Notes: generated by a model from the letters alone, not told the origin. 64,000 nt of DNA from Pseudoalteromonas caenipelagi (GCF_013140855.1 NZ_JABBPG010000008.1:62001-126000), one strand, 5' to 3'; numbered from the stretch's first letter, positions 1 through 8,925 are shown. Program-made: numbers and translations.

Positions 1-498
1 TCCAAGCTTTGCACCCGCTAATAACCATAATGCGTCAATGATTGCGACCAAACTAATACAGATCAAGCCGGTAAATAGCAATGGGTTGAACAGCGGAGCG
101 CTACCAATGCTAAATTGAGAAAAGAGTGTGATCAGTGAAGCATACGCTTTTGGATTAATAAGGTTTAATAGCACACCTTGCGTAAAGCCCGGCAACTTAT
201 CGTTGCTCCTATTGTGGGTATCTTGCACATACAGTTTGTATGCTAGATATACAAGGTAGCCGACACATAAAATAGATAACCCTGAAGCAAATTGAGGCGA
301 GGTTTCAATAAGCTGAGCCAACCCCACATTGACCAACACCATCGCCAGAGATAATCCAATCAGTATCCCGGTTAAAAAAGGTAAGTTACGCCTGTAGCCA
401 AAATTTGCACCTGAAGCAAGTAAAGAAATTGGCGCGGGACCTGGGCTGCCAAAAAGTAGTAAGGTCATAAAAAACAAAGAGAATAGGGCGTCGTGCAT
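1..498 (-). CDS. LysE/RhtB-family amino-acid exporter, 3' end cut by the window
   Basis: The reverse strand encodes 166 residues from ATG at 498 to the window edge with no stop, so the C-terminus lies outside. The N-terminus carries the family's GSPGPAP motif in the first membrane helix, followed by further hydrophobic segments and an NLINPKAY motif near residue 118, also typical of LysE/RhtB exporters. These inner-membrane proteins export amino acids or homoserine lactones; the substrate cannot be told. An AGGAG ribosome-binding site lies a few bases before the ATG. The gene diverges from the STAND gene at 874. The family is clear, the substrate unknown. Confidence 0.85.
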   Translation of the reverse strand, partial: MHDALFSLFFMTLLLFGSPGPAPISLLASGANFGYRRNLPFLTGILIGLSLAMVLVNVGLAQLIETSPQFASGLSILCVGYLVYLAYKLYVQDTHNRSNDKLPGFTQGVLLNLINPKAYASLITLFSQFSIGSAPLFNPLLFTGLICISLVAIIDALWLLAGAKLG

Positions 499-873
499 AA
501 CAGCTCCTAACCTATACTATGCCAGCTGAGCTAGTTATGAGGCTCAGTCGCATCGGAGTCTGTATACGGTAACCGTGAGTTTTTAAGCAAGCCGTAGAAC
601 GGGCATATTGTTGTTAGAATGATAAACCGAACACAAGACTCTTGGCGCGGTTCTACGAGCTTTTGGATTGATTATTTATATTCAACAATACTTTAAGCTT
701 TGTTTACAAATAACCTGCTGTCAAATTAACTCTGTTTGTGATTGCAGCACTTGAAAACGAATACCCATATAAAAAGGTTGCGAGCCTTACTCCATGGCAT
801 TGATATCATGAGAATAAATGAGTATGTTTTAAAACTACACTCTGAATTCAAAGCTTAGCAGCAAGGACTAATT
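499..873. other. Intergenic region between divergent genes
   Basis: About 375 bases separate the LysE start from the STAND start. I see no coding frame with a credible ribosome-binding site, no tRNA and no strong hairpin. It presumably holds the two divergent promoters. The only clear signal is AAGGA at 863-867, the ribosome-binding site of the + strand gene. Confidence 0.5.
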
Positions 874-3858
874 ATGTATTGGCTTTCCGTTGTTATTGAC
901 ACTGTTGATGTGATCGCATTTTTTGTGGTTGAGAATAGGTCTGCGGTACTTGGGTTCATAATGGCCGTGTTAGGCATATTGTTCGCTTTCCAATTACCCA
1001 GAAAGTATGTACTTAGCAAGCTTAGCTTTGGGACCAAGCAATCGCTGCCAATAGGCTTTGATGATCCTGAATGGTTAGCGGGTAAAGATGGACTAAGGGC
1101 ACGATTGCGCGCGGACATTCAAACTTATGTCGCTGCACCAAAAGAGTTGGGTATATTCAAGTTACGGTCTTGTCTTGAAGATCACACTCGGCCTCTAGTT
1201 ATAACCGGAGATGGTGGCTTAGGTAAAACACGCCTTGCGCTGGAGTTGTATCGCGCATCTGGGTTTCGAGGTGTGTTGGTACAAAAACATGCGAGTTTAG
1301 AAGATGTAAAATCTATCATCGAAGATGCGAGACTGAATAAATGTAGAACCTTGCTGATTATTGATTATATAGAGCAAATGGGCAGTTTATATGATGGTAT
1401 TCACCAAGCCATCATCAGTCAAAGCAAAGGGTATGCATTTTTAATCACAACCACAAGAACACTAAGTAATGGCTCCGCGACTATGCATGGGCCTGTATAT
1501 TTAAACTCAAGAGCCTGCCAAGAGATATCTCTTAATGACCGACTATTATTACCTTGGCGAAAACAGGTATGTGAAGAGATACTCACTAATGCCAAGGTGC
1601 CAGAGCCGCTGCGTTCTCAAGCCATTGACTCAGCGGTGCCGTTGATTGCTACTCTGGTGAGTTACGATTTTAGTAATCATGGTATGACAGATAACAAAAG
1701 CGACAAGGATGATGGTTATTGGTTGGTAAAACGTTTACGTCGCCATATTGATGACAATCTAGCTGATGAAGACTTCACTTGTTTACTGTGCCTATACCCG
1801 ATGAATAAAGCGATACGAGAGGGGCTTCCGAAACCATTACGAAAAGCCTCTGATATGTTGCAGCGCCAAGGGTGGGTGTCGACAACGGGCAGTGGTAAAG
1901 CAATGCAATGGCACCTGGGCCATGATTTGTTGTGTGATATTCCTTTAGTGCATTTTCTGGTTACTGAACCAGATATTGTATTGCGATTAGAAGCCATTGA
2001 AAGGTTAGGTGAACATGCTCAGTCACTGCAAGGAGACTATAACTTAGCCATTGCATTAAGCAGAGCACTCAAAAAAATCATTATGGAAACACCAGCGCAA
2101 CATATTGTGCCCACATTAGCCGCCAGTGCACAACAAATCGCATTGACCAGCAAAGAGCGTGACACCGCATTGGAGATGGTCGATAAGAGTATTTACTCTC
2201 TGTCACTGGGCTTAGGCGAGAAGTTACGTATCATTACTGAGCTAAGGGGGTTAAGTCATTTCCAAGTTGATGAACTTTTGTCAACATTTAATGAGGAATT
2301 AGAGACGCTTATTAAACTAGTTAAGGAGCATCCAGAAGATATTTATTTATTGATTAGCAATGCGAGTATGGGGTGTGAACATGCCTATAACAGGCTTTAT
2401 AGTTCCTATGCATTGACACACTATCAACAACCTTATCCTCCGATAGGGTTGACAGGGAAGTATATCCCTGATTTGTATATCATAGACGGTGATATCACTA
2501 AACTGCTTGATGAGTTTCCTGCGGATGACGGTCTTAGTAATGATTTAAGGGGGTGGGTTGCAGAAAAGCTCTATCTATCGGCAACATCAATCAAGCGAGA
2601 TGATCTATATCACTTTGTGATAGAGCGTTATAAAGGTAGCAGCAATATTGAGCTTAAGTTTTATGCCGCCAAAGCGATGTTTGCTCAATCACATGATATT
2701 GCAGAGCGTGATAACAACCCAGATGCATACAACAAGGTTATTGACCTCTACCGCAATGACGAACATGGTGAAATACGATTGCAAGCCGCCAAAGCCATGT
2801 TTAATCAATCGAATGTTATTGCACAGCGTGATAACAACCCAGACGCATACAATGACGTTATCGACCTTTGCCGCAATGACGAGCATGATGAAATACGACT
2901 GCGAGCCGTGTGGGCCATGTTTAATCAATCGGTTGATATTGCACAGCGTGATAACAACCCAGACGCATACAACAAGGTTATTGACCTCTACCGCAATGAC
3001 GAACATGGTGAAATACGACTGCAAGCCGCCAAAGCCATGTTTAATCAATCGCATGATATTGCAAAGCGTGATAACAACCCAGACGCATACAACAAGGTTA
3101 TTGACCTCTACCGCAACGACGAGCATGATGAAGTACGACTGCGAGCCGTGTGGGCCATGTTTAATCAATCGGCTGATATTGCAAAGCGTGATAACAACCC
3201 TGACGCATACAACAAAATAATTGACCTCTATTGTGACGACGAACATGATGAAATACGACTGGCTGTCGCCAACGCCATGTTTAACCAATCGAATAATATT
3301 GCAAAGCGTGATAGCAACCCAGACGCATACAACAAGGTTATTGACCTCTACCGCAATGACGAACATGACGAAATACGACTGCAAGCCGCCAAAGCCATGT
3401 TTAATCAATCGGATGATATTGCACAGCGTGATAACAACCCCAATGCTTATAATGCAGTTATAGCCGCATATGCAGAGGATACTAGCCCAGCGATTCAGGC
3501 TAAGGTGCAAAGCGCGCGAGCCGCGCGAATTGGCTGGTCAGTGGTTGCTCAGCAATACCCGCAGGCCATTAAATTGGCAGATAAATTTTTAGTCGATTAT
3601 GCGACGGATTGTGTTAACTGCAGTGTAGTTGCCTTTTTAGCATGGCTTGCGAATAGGACTCAAGATAACCAACAACGCTACGAGAAGATAGCTCAAGGGC
3701 TTGGCACGCAACGGACCAACTGGACATTTGATGAGTTTGCACAGCTAATCGCTACATTTCCTGAACAGGACAAACACTATGCATACCAAGCGATTGAAAG
3801 GCTCGAGCATAGCTATGAGGAAAGGCCTGAGCCCGAAGCCAAGGGGATACCCGCATAA
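874..3858 (+). CDS. Membrane-anchored STAND/NACHT-like NTPase with TPR-like repeats
   Basis: A 994-residue protein with two hydrophobic N-terminal segments (about residues 3-19 and 23-41), so probably anchored in the inner membrane with the rest cytoplasmic. A P-loop NTPase follows: Walker A GDGGLGKT at 112-119, Walker B LLIIDYIEQ at 160-168, and ITTTR near 191-195 as a probable sensor-1 arginine. This is the STAND/NACHT arrangement. A helical linker leads to seven 40-residue TPR-like repeats (residues 595-874; key residues AMFNQS, RDNNPDAYN and IDLYRNDEH) and a diverged C-terminal tail. STAND proteins are signal-triggered switches whose repeats sense ligands; several bacterial ones act in antiphage defence. 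No recognisable effector such as a nuclease or TIR domain is fused, so the N-terminal membrane segment is the only candidate output. The gene stands alone. The fold is well supported; the function is inference. Confidence 0.75.
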   Translation: MYWLSVVIDTVDVIAFFVVENRSAVLGFIMAVLGILFAFQLPRKYVLSKLSFGTKQSLPIGFDDPEWLAGKDGLRARLRADIQTYVAAPKELGIFKLRSCLEDHTRPLVITGDGGLGKTRLALELYRASGFRGVLVQKHASLEDVKSIIEDARLNKCRTLLIIDYIEQMGSLYDGIHQAIISQSKGYAFLITTTRTLSNGSATMHGPVYLNSRACQEISLNDRLLLPWRKQVCEEILTNAKVPEPLRSQAIDSAVPLIATLVSYDFSNHGMTDNKSDKDDGYWLVKRLRRHIDDNLADEDFTCLLCLYPMNKAIREGLPKPLRKASDMLQRQGWVSTTGSGKAMQWHLGHDLLCDIPLVHFLVTEPDIVLRLEAIERLGEHAQSLQGDYNLAIALSRALKKIIMETPAQHIVPTLAASAQQIALTSKERDTALEMVDKSIYSLSLGLGEKLRIITELRGLSHFQVDELLSTFNEELETLIKLVKEHPEDIYLLISNASMGCEHAYNRLYSSYALTHYQQPYPPIGLTGKYIPDLYIIDGDITKLLDEFPADDGLSNDLRGWVAEKLYLSATSIKRDDLYHFVIERYKGSSNIELKFYAAKAMFAQSHDIAERDNNPDAYNKVIDLYRNDEHGEIRLQAAKAMFNQSNVIAQRDNNPDAYNDVIDLCRNDEHDEIRLRAVWAMFNQSVDIAQRDNNPDAYNKVIDLYRNDEHGEIRLQAAKAMFNQSHDIAKRDNNPDAYNKVIDLYRNDEHDEVRLRAVWAMFNQSADIAKRDNNPDAYNKIIDLYCDDEHDEIRLAVANAMFNQSNNIAKRDSNPDAYNKVIDLYRNDEHDEIRLQAAKAMFNQSDDIAQRDNNPNAYNAVIAAYAEDTSPAIQAKVQSARAARIGWSVVAQQYPQAIKLADKFLVDYATDCVNCSVVAFLAWLANRTQDNQQRYEKIAQGLGTQRTNWTFDEFAQLIATFPEQDKHYAYQAIERLEHSYEERPEPEAKGIPA
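2656..3495 (+). repeat. Seven in-frame 120-bp tandem repeats inside the STAND gene
   Basis: The unit is exactly 120 bp (40 codons). Units start near 2656, 2776, 2896, 3016, 3136, 3256 and 3376; most differ at only a few bases, while the first and last are more diverged. Units 2 and 4 share RLQAAKAMF and units 3 and 5 share RLRAVWAMF, so a two-unit (240-bp) block appears to have been duplicated. The low divergence creates long shadow reading frames on both strands, which are not genes. Confidence 0.95.
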
Positions 3859-3925
3859 AGTGGCCATCGTATTGAATTGCAAAACGACACATTTGTAATG
3901 ACGGGGGCTTTGCGCTTGTTAAAGG

Positions 3926-4408
3926 CTAGTCGGTTTGTGTTTTGTATAAAGAAAAACCACGTTTTTGGTAGTTAGGCAGGGCACTTGGGTGGTCTAGATC
4001 ACAGGTATGAACCCAAACACGCTTGGTTGACTCGATAGACCAAGCACTGTTAATAGCATGGCTGAGCAATGCGCCACCTAACCCTTTCCCAATAAATGTT
4101 GGCGTGAGCCCAAAATACATTAGTTCAACATCGCCATTTTGCTGCTTGCTCAATTCATAATACCCCGCAATCGCACCACGTACATAAGCCACCCAGGTTC
4201 TTATGTTGTTCGTATCAATATGGTTTTGCCATTGTTGCTCACTCCAAAGTGCTTTATCAGTCCACTGCCAAGTCTTGCCAACAAACGTATACAAAAACCG
4301 GTTGAACTGTGGCTGTGGCAACTCAACTTCAACGATGGATAAGTCCGGTGATTGGACTGCAGGCTTAAAAGCCTCTTTCGAGCGCATTTCAAGGTAATAA
4401 GTTTGCAT
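3926..4408 (-). CDS. GNAT-family N-acetyltransferase
   Basis: A 160-residue protein with the GNAT core: a strand ending GLTPTF followed by the acetyl-CoA loop IGKGLGGALL (residues about 105-120), then a helix and a C-terminal NYQKRGFSLYKT segment typical of motif B. It transfers an acetyl group from acetyl-CoA to an amine; the acceptor is unknown. AGGAGT lies five bases before the ATG at 4408 and supports this start. It converges on the STAND gene across about 70 bases and has no partner gene. Confidence 0.8.
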   Translation of the reverse strand: MQTYYLEMRSKEAFKPAVQSPDLSIVEVELPQPQFNRFLYTFVGKTWQWTDKALWSEQQWQNHIDTNNIRTWVAYVRGAIAGYYELSKQQNGDVELMYFGLTPTFIGKGLGGALLSHAINSAWSIESTKRVWVHTCDLDHPSALPNYQKRGFSLYKTQTD

Positions 4409-4572
4409 ATGGACTCCTGTGAGCTGTTTTTATTATTCGTAGCTTTAATCGGTGAGTAGCATTCCATCAACACGGTATTTGCTTACGTGTTTTATCTGCT
4501 CTGTTTGATGTAGGAAATATGGTAACAAAAAGACGTGTGCGCGGTAAAAAAGTTTATGGCTTTAAAACGATA

Positions 4573-4592
4573 AAAGGGCCTTGCGGCCCTTT
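4573..4592 (-). terminator. Rho-independent terminator of udk-nupC
   Basis: An 8-bp perfect stem, AAAGGGCC with GGCCCTTT, encloses a 4-base loop. Read on the minus strand it is followed by a T-rich stretch (TTTTATCGTTTT). It lies about 90 bases past the nupC stop. Confidence 0.8.
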
Positions 4593-4683
4593 GGTGAAGT
4601 ATCGTTCAAGTTAGTATGAATGCCTTAACCCCTTAAGGCAGTCAACCAATTGTTTTGCAAATGCGGCATATCTCGTTAAGTTT

Positions 4684-5913
4684 CTAAGCTAGCGAGAGGA
4701 AAAACCCTGCAATTGCTGCGCTCATCAGGTTAGCCATTGACCCTGCTAAAACCGCTCTGAGCCCTAAGCGTGCGATATCCTTTCTACGACTTGGCGCCAT
4801 ACCGCCTAGTCCGCCTAGTAAAATTGCTATTGATGATAGGTTAGCAAAGCCACATAACGCGAATGTGACAATCGCTTGTGTATGTTCGCTTAACCCATCG
4901 CGATAATTCATAAAGTCTAAGTAGGCAACAAATTCGTTCACTACTAACTTTTGACCGATAAAACTACCGGCTGTAACGGCTTCATCCCATGGCACGCCAA
5001 TTAGCCATGCTACTGGAGCAAATACGTAACCTAAAATCTCTTGCAATGTTAAGGTTGGATGGTCAAACCATGCGCCAATTCCACCTAACATGCCATTTAA
5101 CAAAGCAATTAATGCTACAAATGCCAGTAGCATTGCACCTACATTAAGAGCTAAATGCATACCGCTTGATGCGCCTGCCGCAGCCGCATCTATAACATTA
5201 ACTGGTTTGTCTTCCTCAGCATTTACATCTGCTAAGTTTTGTTTTGGTTGTTCTGTTTCTGGCACAATCATTTTTGCCATCAAGAAGCCACCCGGTGCTG
5301 CCATAAAGCTCGCCGCAATTAGGTATTTAAGCTCTACACCTATTGCCACGTATCCAGCCATTACGGAGCCTGCCACCGTTGCTAAACCACCCACCATTAC
5401 GGCAAATAATTCAGATTTTGTCATCGTTGGTATAAACGGTTTAACAATCAAAGGCGCTTCTGTTTGACCTACGAAAATATTTGCAGTCGCAGACAAAGAC
5501 TCAGGCTTTGATGTTTGTAACAGCTTTTGTAAACCGCCACCTAAAATTTTAATGATCCATTCCATAATGCCTAAGTAGTACAAAACAGCCACTAAAGCAG
5601 AAAAGAATACGATCACAGGGAGTACTTGCACCGCAAAGATAAAGCCCAAAGAACTTTTGTCTGCTAATGGCCCAAATAAAAACCCGATTCCGTCATTGGC
5701 GTAACCAATCACAGCCGAAACTGCGCTCGACATGCTCGCCAAAGCGTTTTTACCCGCCTCAACAAACAGTACAAAGCCCCCGATTGCCACTTGCATCGCA
5801 AATGCAACGCCAACCGTACGTTTGTTTATAGCGCTACGATTTGTTGAAAAAACGAACGCAACACTCAGTAGCATTAACATGCCCACCAAGCTCATTATTG
5901 TTGTCATGCCCAA
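4684..5913 (-). CDS. nupC: Concentrative nucleoside transporter, NupC family
   Basis: A 409-residue polytopic inner-membrane protein of normal length for bacterial CNT nucleoside:cation symporters. Family signatures include the GQTEAPLIVKPF segment (about residues 149-160), the MVGGLATVAGSVMAGYV helix and the C-terminal FALCGFANLSSIAILLGGLG helix. It imports nucleosides with a coupling cation. It lies 10 bases after the uridine kinase stop on the same strand, so the two are co-transcribed: nucleoside import next to nucleoside phosphorylation. The promoter region shared with deoBD carries twin operators (6668-6758). Confidence 0.92.
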   Translation of the reverse strand: MGMTTIMSLVGMLMLLSVAFVFSTNRSAINKRTVGVAFAMQVAIGGFVLFVEAGKNALASMSSAVSAVIGYANDGIGFLFGPLADKSSLGFIFAVQVLPVIVFFSALVAVLYYLGIMEWIIKILGGGLQKLLQTSKPESLSATANIFVGQTEAPLIVKPFIPTMTKSELFAVMVGGLATVAGSVMAGYVAIGVELKYLIAASFMAAPGGFLMAKMIVPETEQPKQNLADVNAEEDKPVNVIDAAAAGASSGMHLALNVGAMLLAFVALIALLNGMLGGIGAWFDHPTLTLQEILGYVFAPVAWLIGVPWDEAVTAGSFIGQKLVVNEFVAYLDFMNYRDGLSEHTQAIVTFALCGFANLSSIAILLGGLGGMAPSRRKDIARLGLRAVLAGSMANLMSAAIAGFFLSLA

Positions 5914-5923
5914 AGTTCCCGTT

Positions 5924-6553
5924 TTATTCTTGCAGTAAGTATTTTATTTTACTTTTAATGATATCAATCGCAACGCGATTCATACCGCCACGGGTGACGA
6001 CCAAGTCGGCATTGTGCTTTGAAGGCTCAATAAACTGATAAAACATCGGTCTTACCGTTGCTTGGTATTGTTCCACCACCGACGGCAAGCTTCTACCACG
6101 TTGCTCAATATCTCGTTGCATACGACGCAGTAAACAAATATCCAAAGGCGTATCAATAAACACCTTGATATCAAACTCTTCGCTTAATGCAGGATCGCTT
6201 AGTAACAAAATACCCTCAATAATTAAAATCTTTGCGGGTGTTACTGTGCGAGTTGTGTCACTACGAGTATGCTGAGCATAATCATAAGTGGGTACTTCAA
6301 CTGCATTACCTTTTCTTAGCTGCTCTAAATGAGTGCGCAGCAAGTCATGTTCAAACGCATCCGGATGGTCATAGTTAGTTTGAGTTCTATGCTCGAACGG
6401 CAAATGCGATTGATCTTTGTAATAAGCGTCTTCTTCAATAATGGCAATCGCGCCTGACTCAAGCTCGTTAACCAGTTCATTGTATATTGTTTGTGTAAAA
6501 AGAGATTTGCCAGAAGCAGATGCTCCAGCAATAGCTATAATTGTTCGTGTCAC
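5924..6553 (-). CDS. udk: Uridine/cytidine kinase
   Basis: A 209-residue cytoplasmic kinase that phosphorylates uridine and cytidine to UMP and CMP in pyrimidine salvage. The P-loop GASASGKS is at residues 10-17. The nucleoside-binding DAYYKD segment, the NYDHPDAF motif and the RRMQRDIEQRGRS lid region are all present in the usual order, and the length matches the family. It is the first gene of udk-nupC. It diverges from deoB, and the roughly 300-base gap holds two copies of a palindromic operator, so both transcription units may answer to one nucleoside-responsive repressor. Confidence 0.95.
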   Translation of the reverse strand: MTRTIIAIAGASASGKSLFTQTIYNELVNELESGAIAIIEEDAYYKDQSHLPFEHRTQTNYDHPDAFEHDLLRTHLEQLRKGNAVEVPTYDYAQHTRSDTTRTVTPAKILIIEGILLLSDPALSEEFDIKVFIDTPLDICLLRRMQRDIEQRGRSLPSVVEQYQATVRPMFYQFIEPSKHNADLVVTRGGMNRVAIDIIKSKIKYLLQE

Positions 6554-6667
6554 TAAAGTTCACACCCAGCAGTTGTTAACGTTGGAAGATCACAATAGCA
6601 AAAAAGACACGATTAATCTCTTTTGCTTCGCTTAGGATGCAAATTTAGCGATTTTGCAGACAACAAA

Positions 6668-6685
6668 ACAGGACTTATGTCCTGT
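6668..6685. promoter_or_regulatory. Operator copy 1, perfect ACAGGAC / GTCCTGT palindrome
   Basis: ACAGGAC-TTAT-GTCCTGT is a perfect 7-bp inverted repeat around a 4-base centre, on the udk side of the divergent gap. It shares 15 identical bases with the second copy. The regulator is unknown; a nucleoside-responsive repressor is inferred from the flanking genes only. Confidence 0.6.
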
Positions 6686-6741
6686 GAGACAAAATCAACA
6701 ACTTCAAAGCAGTTCGTGAATTTTGTTATGCTTTTATGACA

Positions 6742-6758
6742 GCGGACTTATGTCCTGT
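6742..6758. promoter_or_regulatory. Operator copy 2, GGACTTATGTCC palindrome
   Basis: GGACTTATGTCCTGT at 6744-6758 repeats copy 1 exactly over 15 bases, with the outer left arm altered (ACAGC in place of ACA). The two centres are 73 bp apart, close to seven helical turns, so bound dimers would face the same side of the DNA. It lies about 100 bases before the deoB start. Confidence 0.6.
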
Positions 6759-6857
6759 ACGATTATTCGGAGCAACAATTAAAGTAGCAACCAATGGGAG
6801 CGCACGTTGAATAATTCCACATATGTAAACCCAGATCTTGTAAATATGAGGTAACTG

Positions 6858-8072
6858 ATGGCAAGAGCAATTATTTTAATGGCAGATAGCCTAGGTATTG
6901 GCGCCGCACCAGATGCAGATAAATTTGGTGATGTTGGTGCAAATACGCTTGCACACCTCTTACAAGCTTATAAAAAAGAAACCGGCAAGGCTTTATCTTT
7001 ACCTAACTTAAGCCGCTTAGGCTTGTTAGACGCTTGTGAAGCGGCAGGTGGCGAATCATGTGAAGTGAGCGATCGCCAGAACCCGCAAGCAGCTTGGGGT
7101 TATGCTAAAGAGCTGTCAAGCGGTAAAGATACGCCATCTGGCCATTGGGAAATGGCTGGTGTGCCAGTGTTGTTTGATTGGGGCTATTTCCCAAATACAA
7201 CACCTTGTTTCCCTCAGTCGTTTGTAGACGAGTTATGCAAACGGGCTGGTATCGAAGGCATTCTAGGAAATTGTTATGCCTCTGGAACAACAATTTTAGA
7301 ACAACTGGGTGAAGAGCATGTGAAAACCGGCATGCCTATTTGTTACACCTCAGTAGATAGCGTTTTTCAAATAGCCGCTCATGAGCAATCATTCGGCCTT
7401 GACAAGCTTTATCAAGTATGTGAAATCGCACGGGCACTGCTTGATGAAATGAATATAGGACGAGTGATTGCGCGGCCGTTTATAGGCACTTCGAGTGCCG
7501 ACTTTATTCGTACGGGTAATCGCAGAGATTATTCGGTATTACCTCCAGCGCCGACAGTATTAGACAAACTAGCTGCGGACGGTGGAGAAGTGATCAGTGT
7601 AGGTAAAATTTCTGACATATATGCTCACCAAGGCATTACTCAGAAACACAAAGCGCCAGGGCTAATGAACTTGTTAGAGAAGACCTCTGAGCTAGTTGAT
7701 AGTGCACCGGATCACAGTTTAATTTTCACTAATTTAGTGGATTTTGATGAAAAATTTGGTCATCGCCGTAACGCAGTTGGGTACGCGCAAGCATTGGAAC
7801 AATTTGATGCATTTTTACCGACTATACTCAACAAACTGCAAAGCGATGATTTGTTGTTGATAACTGCCGACCATGGTTGTGATCCAACAGCACCAGGTAC
7901 CGATCATACTCGCGAGTATGTGCCTGTATTGGCTTACACACCGGGTATGATGAATGCTCCGTTAGGAGAAAGACAAAGTTTTGCAGATATAGGTCAAACC
8001 CTTGCCCAGTGGTTTAATTTATCTGCGCTTGAGTATGGTGAAGGGTTTGTTACTTCACTAAACAAAGCATAA
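6858..8072 (+). CDS. deoB: Phosphopentomutase
   Basis: A 404-residue cytoplasmic enzyme of the alkaline-phosphatase superfamily that interconverts (deoxy)ribose 1-phosphate and 5-phosphate. The N-terminal MADSLGIGAAPDA carries the metal-binding aspartate, SGKDTPSGHWEMAG holds the catalytic threonine region, and ITADHGCDPTAPGTDHTRE supplies the second metal cluster. Length and motif order match DeoB. GAGG precedes the ATG. It is followed after 16 bases by deoD, so the pair releases sugar phosphate from nucleosides and feeds it into central metabolism. Confidence 0.96.
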   Translation: MARAIILMADSLGIGAAPDADKFGDVGANTLAHLLQAYKKETGKALSLPNLSRLGLLDACEAAGGESCEVSDRQNPQAAWGYAKELSSGKDTPSGHWEMAGVPVLFDWGYFPNTTPCFPQSFVDELCKRAGIEGILGNCYASGTTILEQLGEEHVKTGMPICYTSVDSVFQIAAHEQSFGLDKLYQVCEIARALLDEMNIGRVIARPFIGTSSADFIRTGNRRDYSVLPPAPTVLDKLAADGGEVISVGKISDIYAHQGITQKHKAPGLMNLLEKTSELVDSAPDHSLIFTNLVDFDEKFGHRRNAVGYAQALEQFDAFLPTILNKLQSDDLLLITADHGCDPTAPGTDHTREYVPVLAYTPGMMNAPLGERQSFADIGQTLAQWFNLSALEYGEGFVTSLNKA

Positions 8073-8088
8073 AGAAGGAAAACAATCG

Positions 8089-8790
8089 ATGAGCACACCT
8101 CATATTAGTGCAAACAGTGGTGATTTTGCTGAAACAGTATTAATGCCAGGCGACCCGCTTCGAGCACAATATATTGCGGAGCACTTTTTAGAAGATGCAC
8201 GTCAAGTGACTGGTGTTCGTAATATGTATGGCTTTACTGGTACTTATAACGGTAAACCAGTAAGCATCATGGGTTCAGGCATGGGTATTCCTTCAATGTC
8301 TATATACGCCAGAGAACTAATTGTTAGCTATGGCGTAAAAAATCTGATCCGAATTGGTACTTGTGGCGGTATAAGTCAAGACATCAAAATTCGCGACGTA
8401 ATTTTTGCACAAGGTGCAAGCACTGATTCAAACGTAAACCGTGCTCGTGTTCGTGGTTATGATTTTGCTGCGATAGCTGATTTTGGCTTATTAGAAAATG
8501 GCGTAAATGCAGCGCGTAAACTTGGTATTGAAGCCAAAGTCGGTAACGTATTCACAACCGACACCTTCTATCAAGCTGATAGCAGTTTCTATGAGCAGCT
8601 AGATAAGTTAGGCATTATGGCGGTTGATATGGAAACCGCTGGTATGTATGGCGTAGCAGCTGAGTATGGTGCAAAAGCGATGGCTCTATTTACAGTGAGT
8701 GATCATGTAATTACTGGTGAAGCCACACCAAGCGAAGAACGTCAGAGCACGTTCAACGAGATGGTTAAAATCGCTTTAGAGTCTATTTAA
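8089..8790 (+). CDS. deoD: Purine nucleoside phosphorylase, DeoD type
   Basis: A 233-residue protein of normal length for hexameric bacterial PNPs. It cleaves purine (deoxy)nucleosides with phosphate to free base and (deoxy)ribose 1-phosphate. Visible motifs are the N-terminal MPGDPLRA phosphate-binding segment, GSGMGIPS, RIGTCGG, the MAVDMETAGMYGVAAEYG nucleoside-binding segment and VSDHVITGE with the catalytic aspartate. AGAAGGAAAA before the ATG is the ribosome-binding site. Second gene of deoB-deoD; a strong terminator follows after about 105 bases. Confidence 0.96.
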   Translation: MSTPHISANSGDFAETVLMPGDPLRAQYIAEHFLEDARQVTGVRNMYGFTGTYNGKPVSIMGSGMGIPSMSIYARELIVSYGVKNLIRIGTCGGISQDIKIRDVIFAQGASTDSNVNRARVRGYDFAAIADFGLLENGVNAARKLGIEAKVGNVFTTDTFYQADSSFYEQLDKLGIMAVDMETAGMYGVAAEYGAKAMALFTVSDHVITGEATPSEERQSTFNEMVKIALESI

Positions 8791-8897
8791 AAAATTTGTA
8801 TTTGTGGGTTTAGCTAGGCTCACAGATGAATAAGTTCCTTGGTAACGTAATCGCAGAGTTTTGGAGACACGCCTAAAACAAAGCGAATCACACCCAA

Positions 8898-8925
8898 AAA
8901 GCCGCACCCAGTGCGGCTTTTTTTT
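8898..8925 (+). terminator. Rho-independent terminator of deoB-deoD
   Basis: AAAGCCGCAC, a 3-base CCA loop, then GTGCGGCTTT run straight into a tract of eight T residues. It lies about 105 bases after the deoD stop, leaving an untranslated 3' tail of about 130 nt. Confidence 0.92.

Noticed and set aside
2656..3495. CRISPR-like periodic array
   Set aside because: Units are contiguous 40-codon protein repeats within one open frame, not repeat-spacer units.
2648..3510. Long reading frames in other frames and on the opposite strand inside the STAND gene
   Set aside because: They exist only because a 120-bp unit without stops in those frames is repeated in tandem. They lack ribosome-binding sites and resemble no protein.
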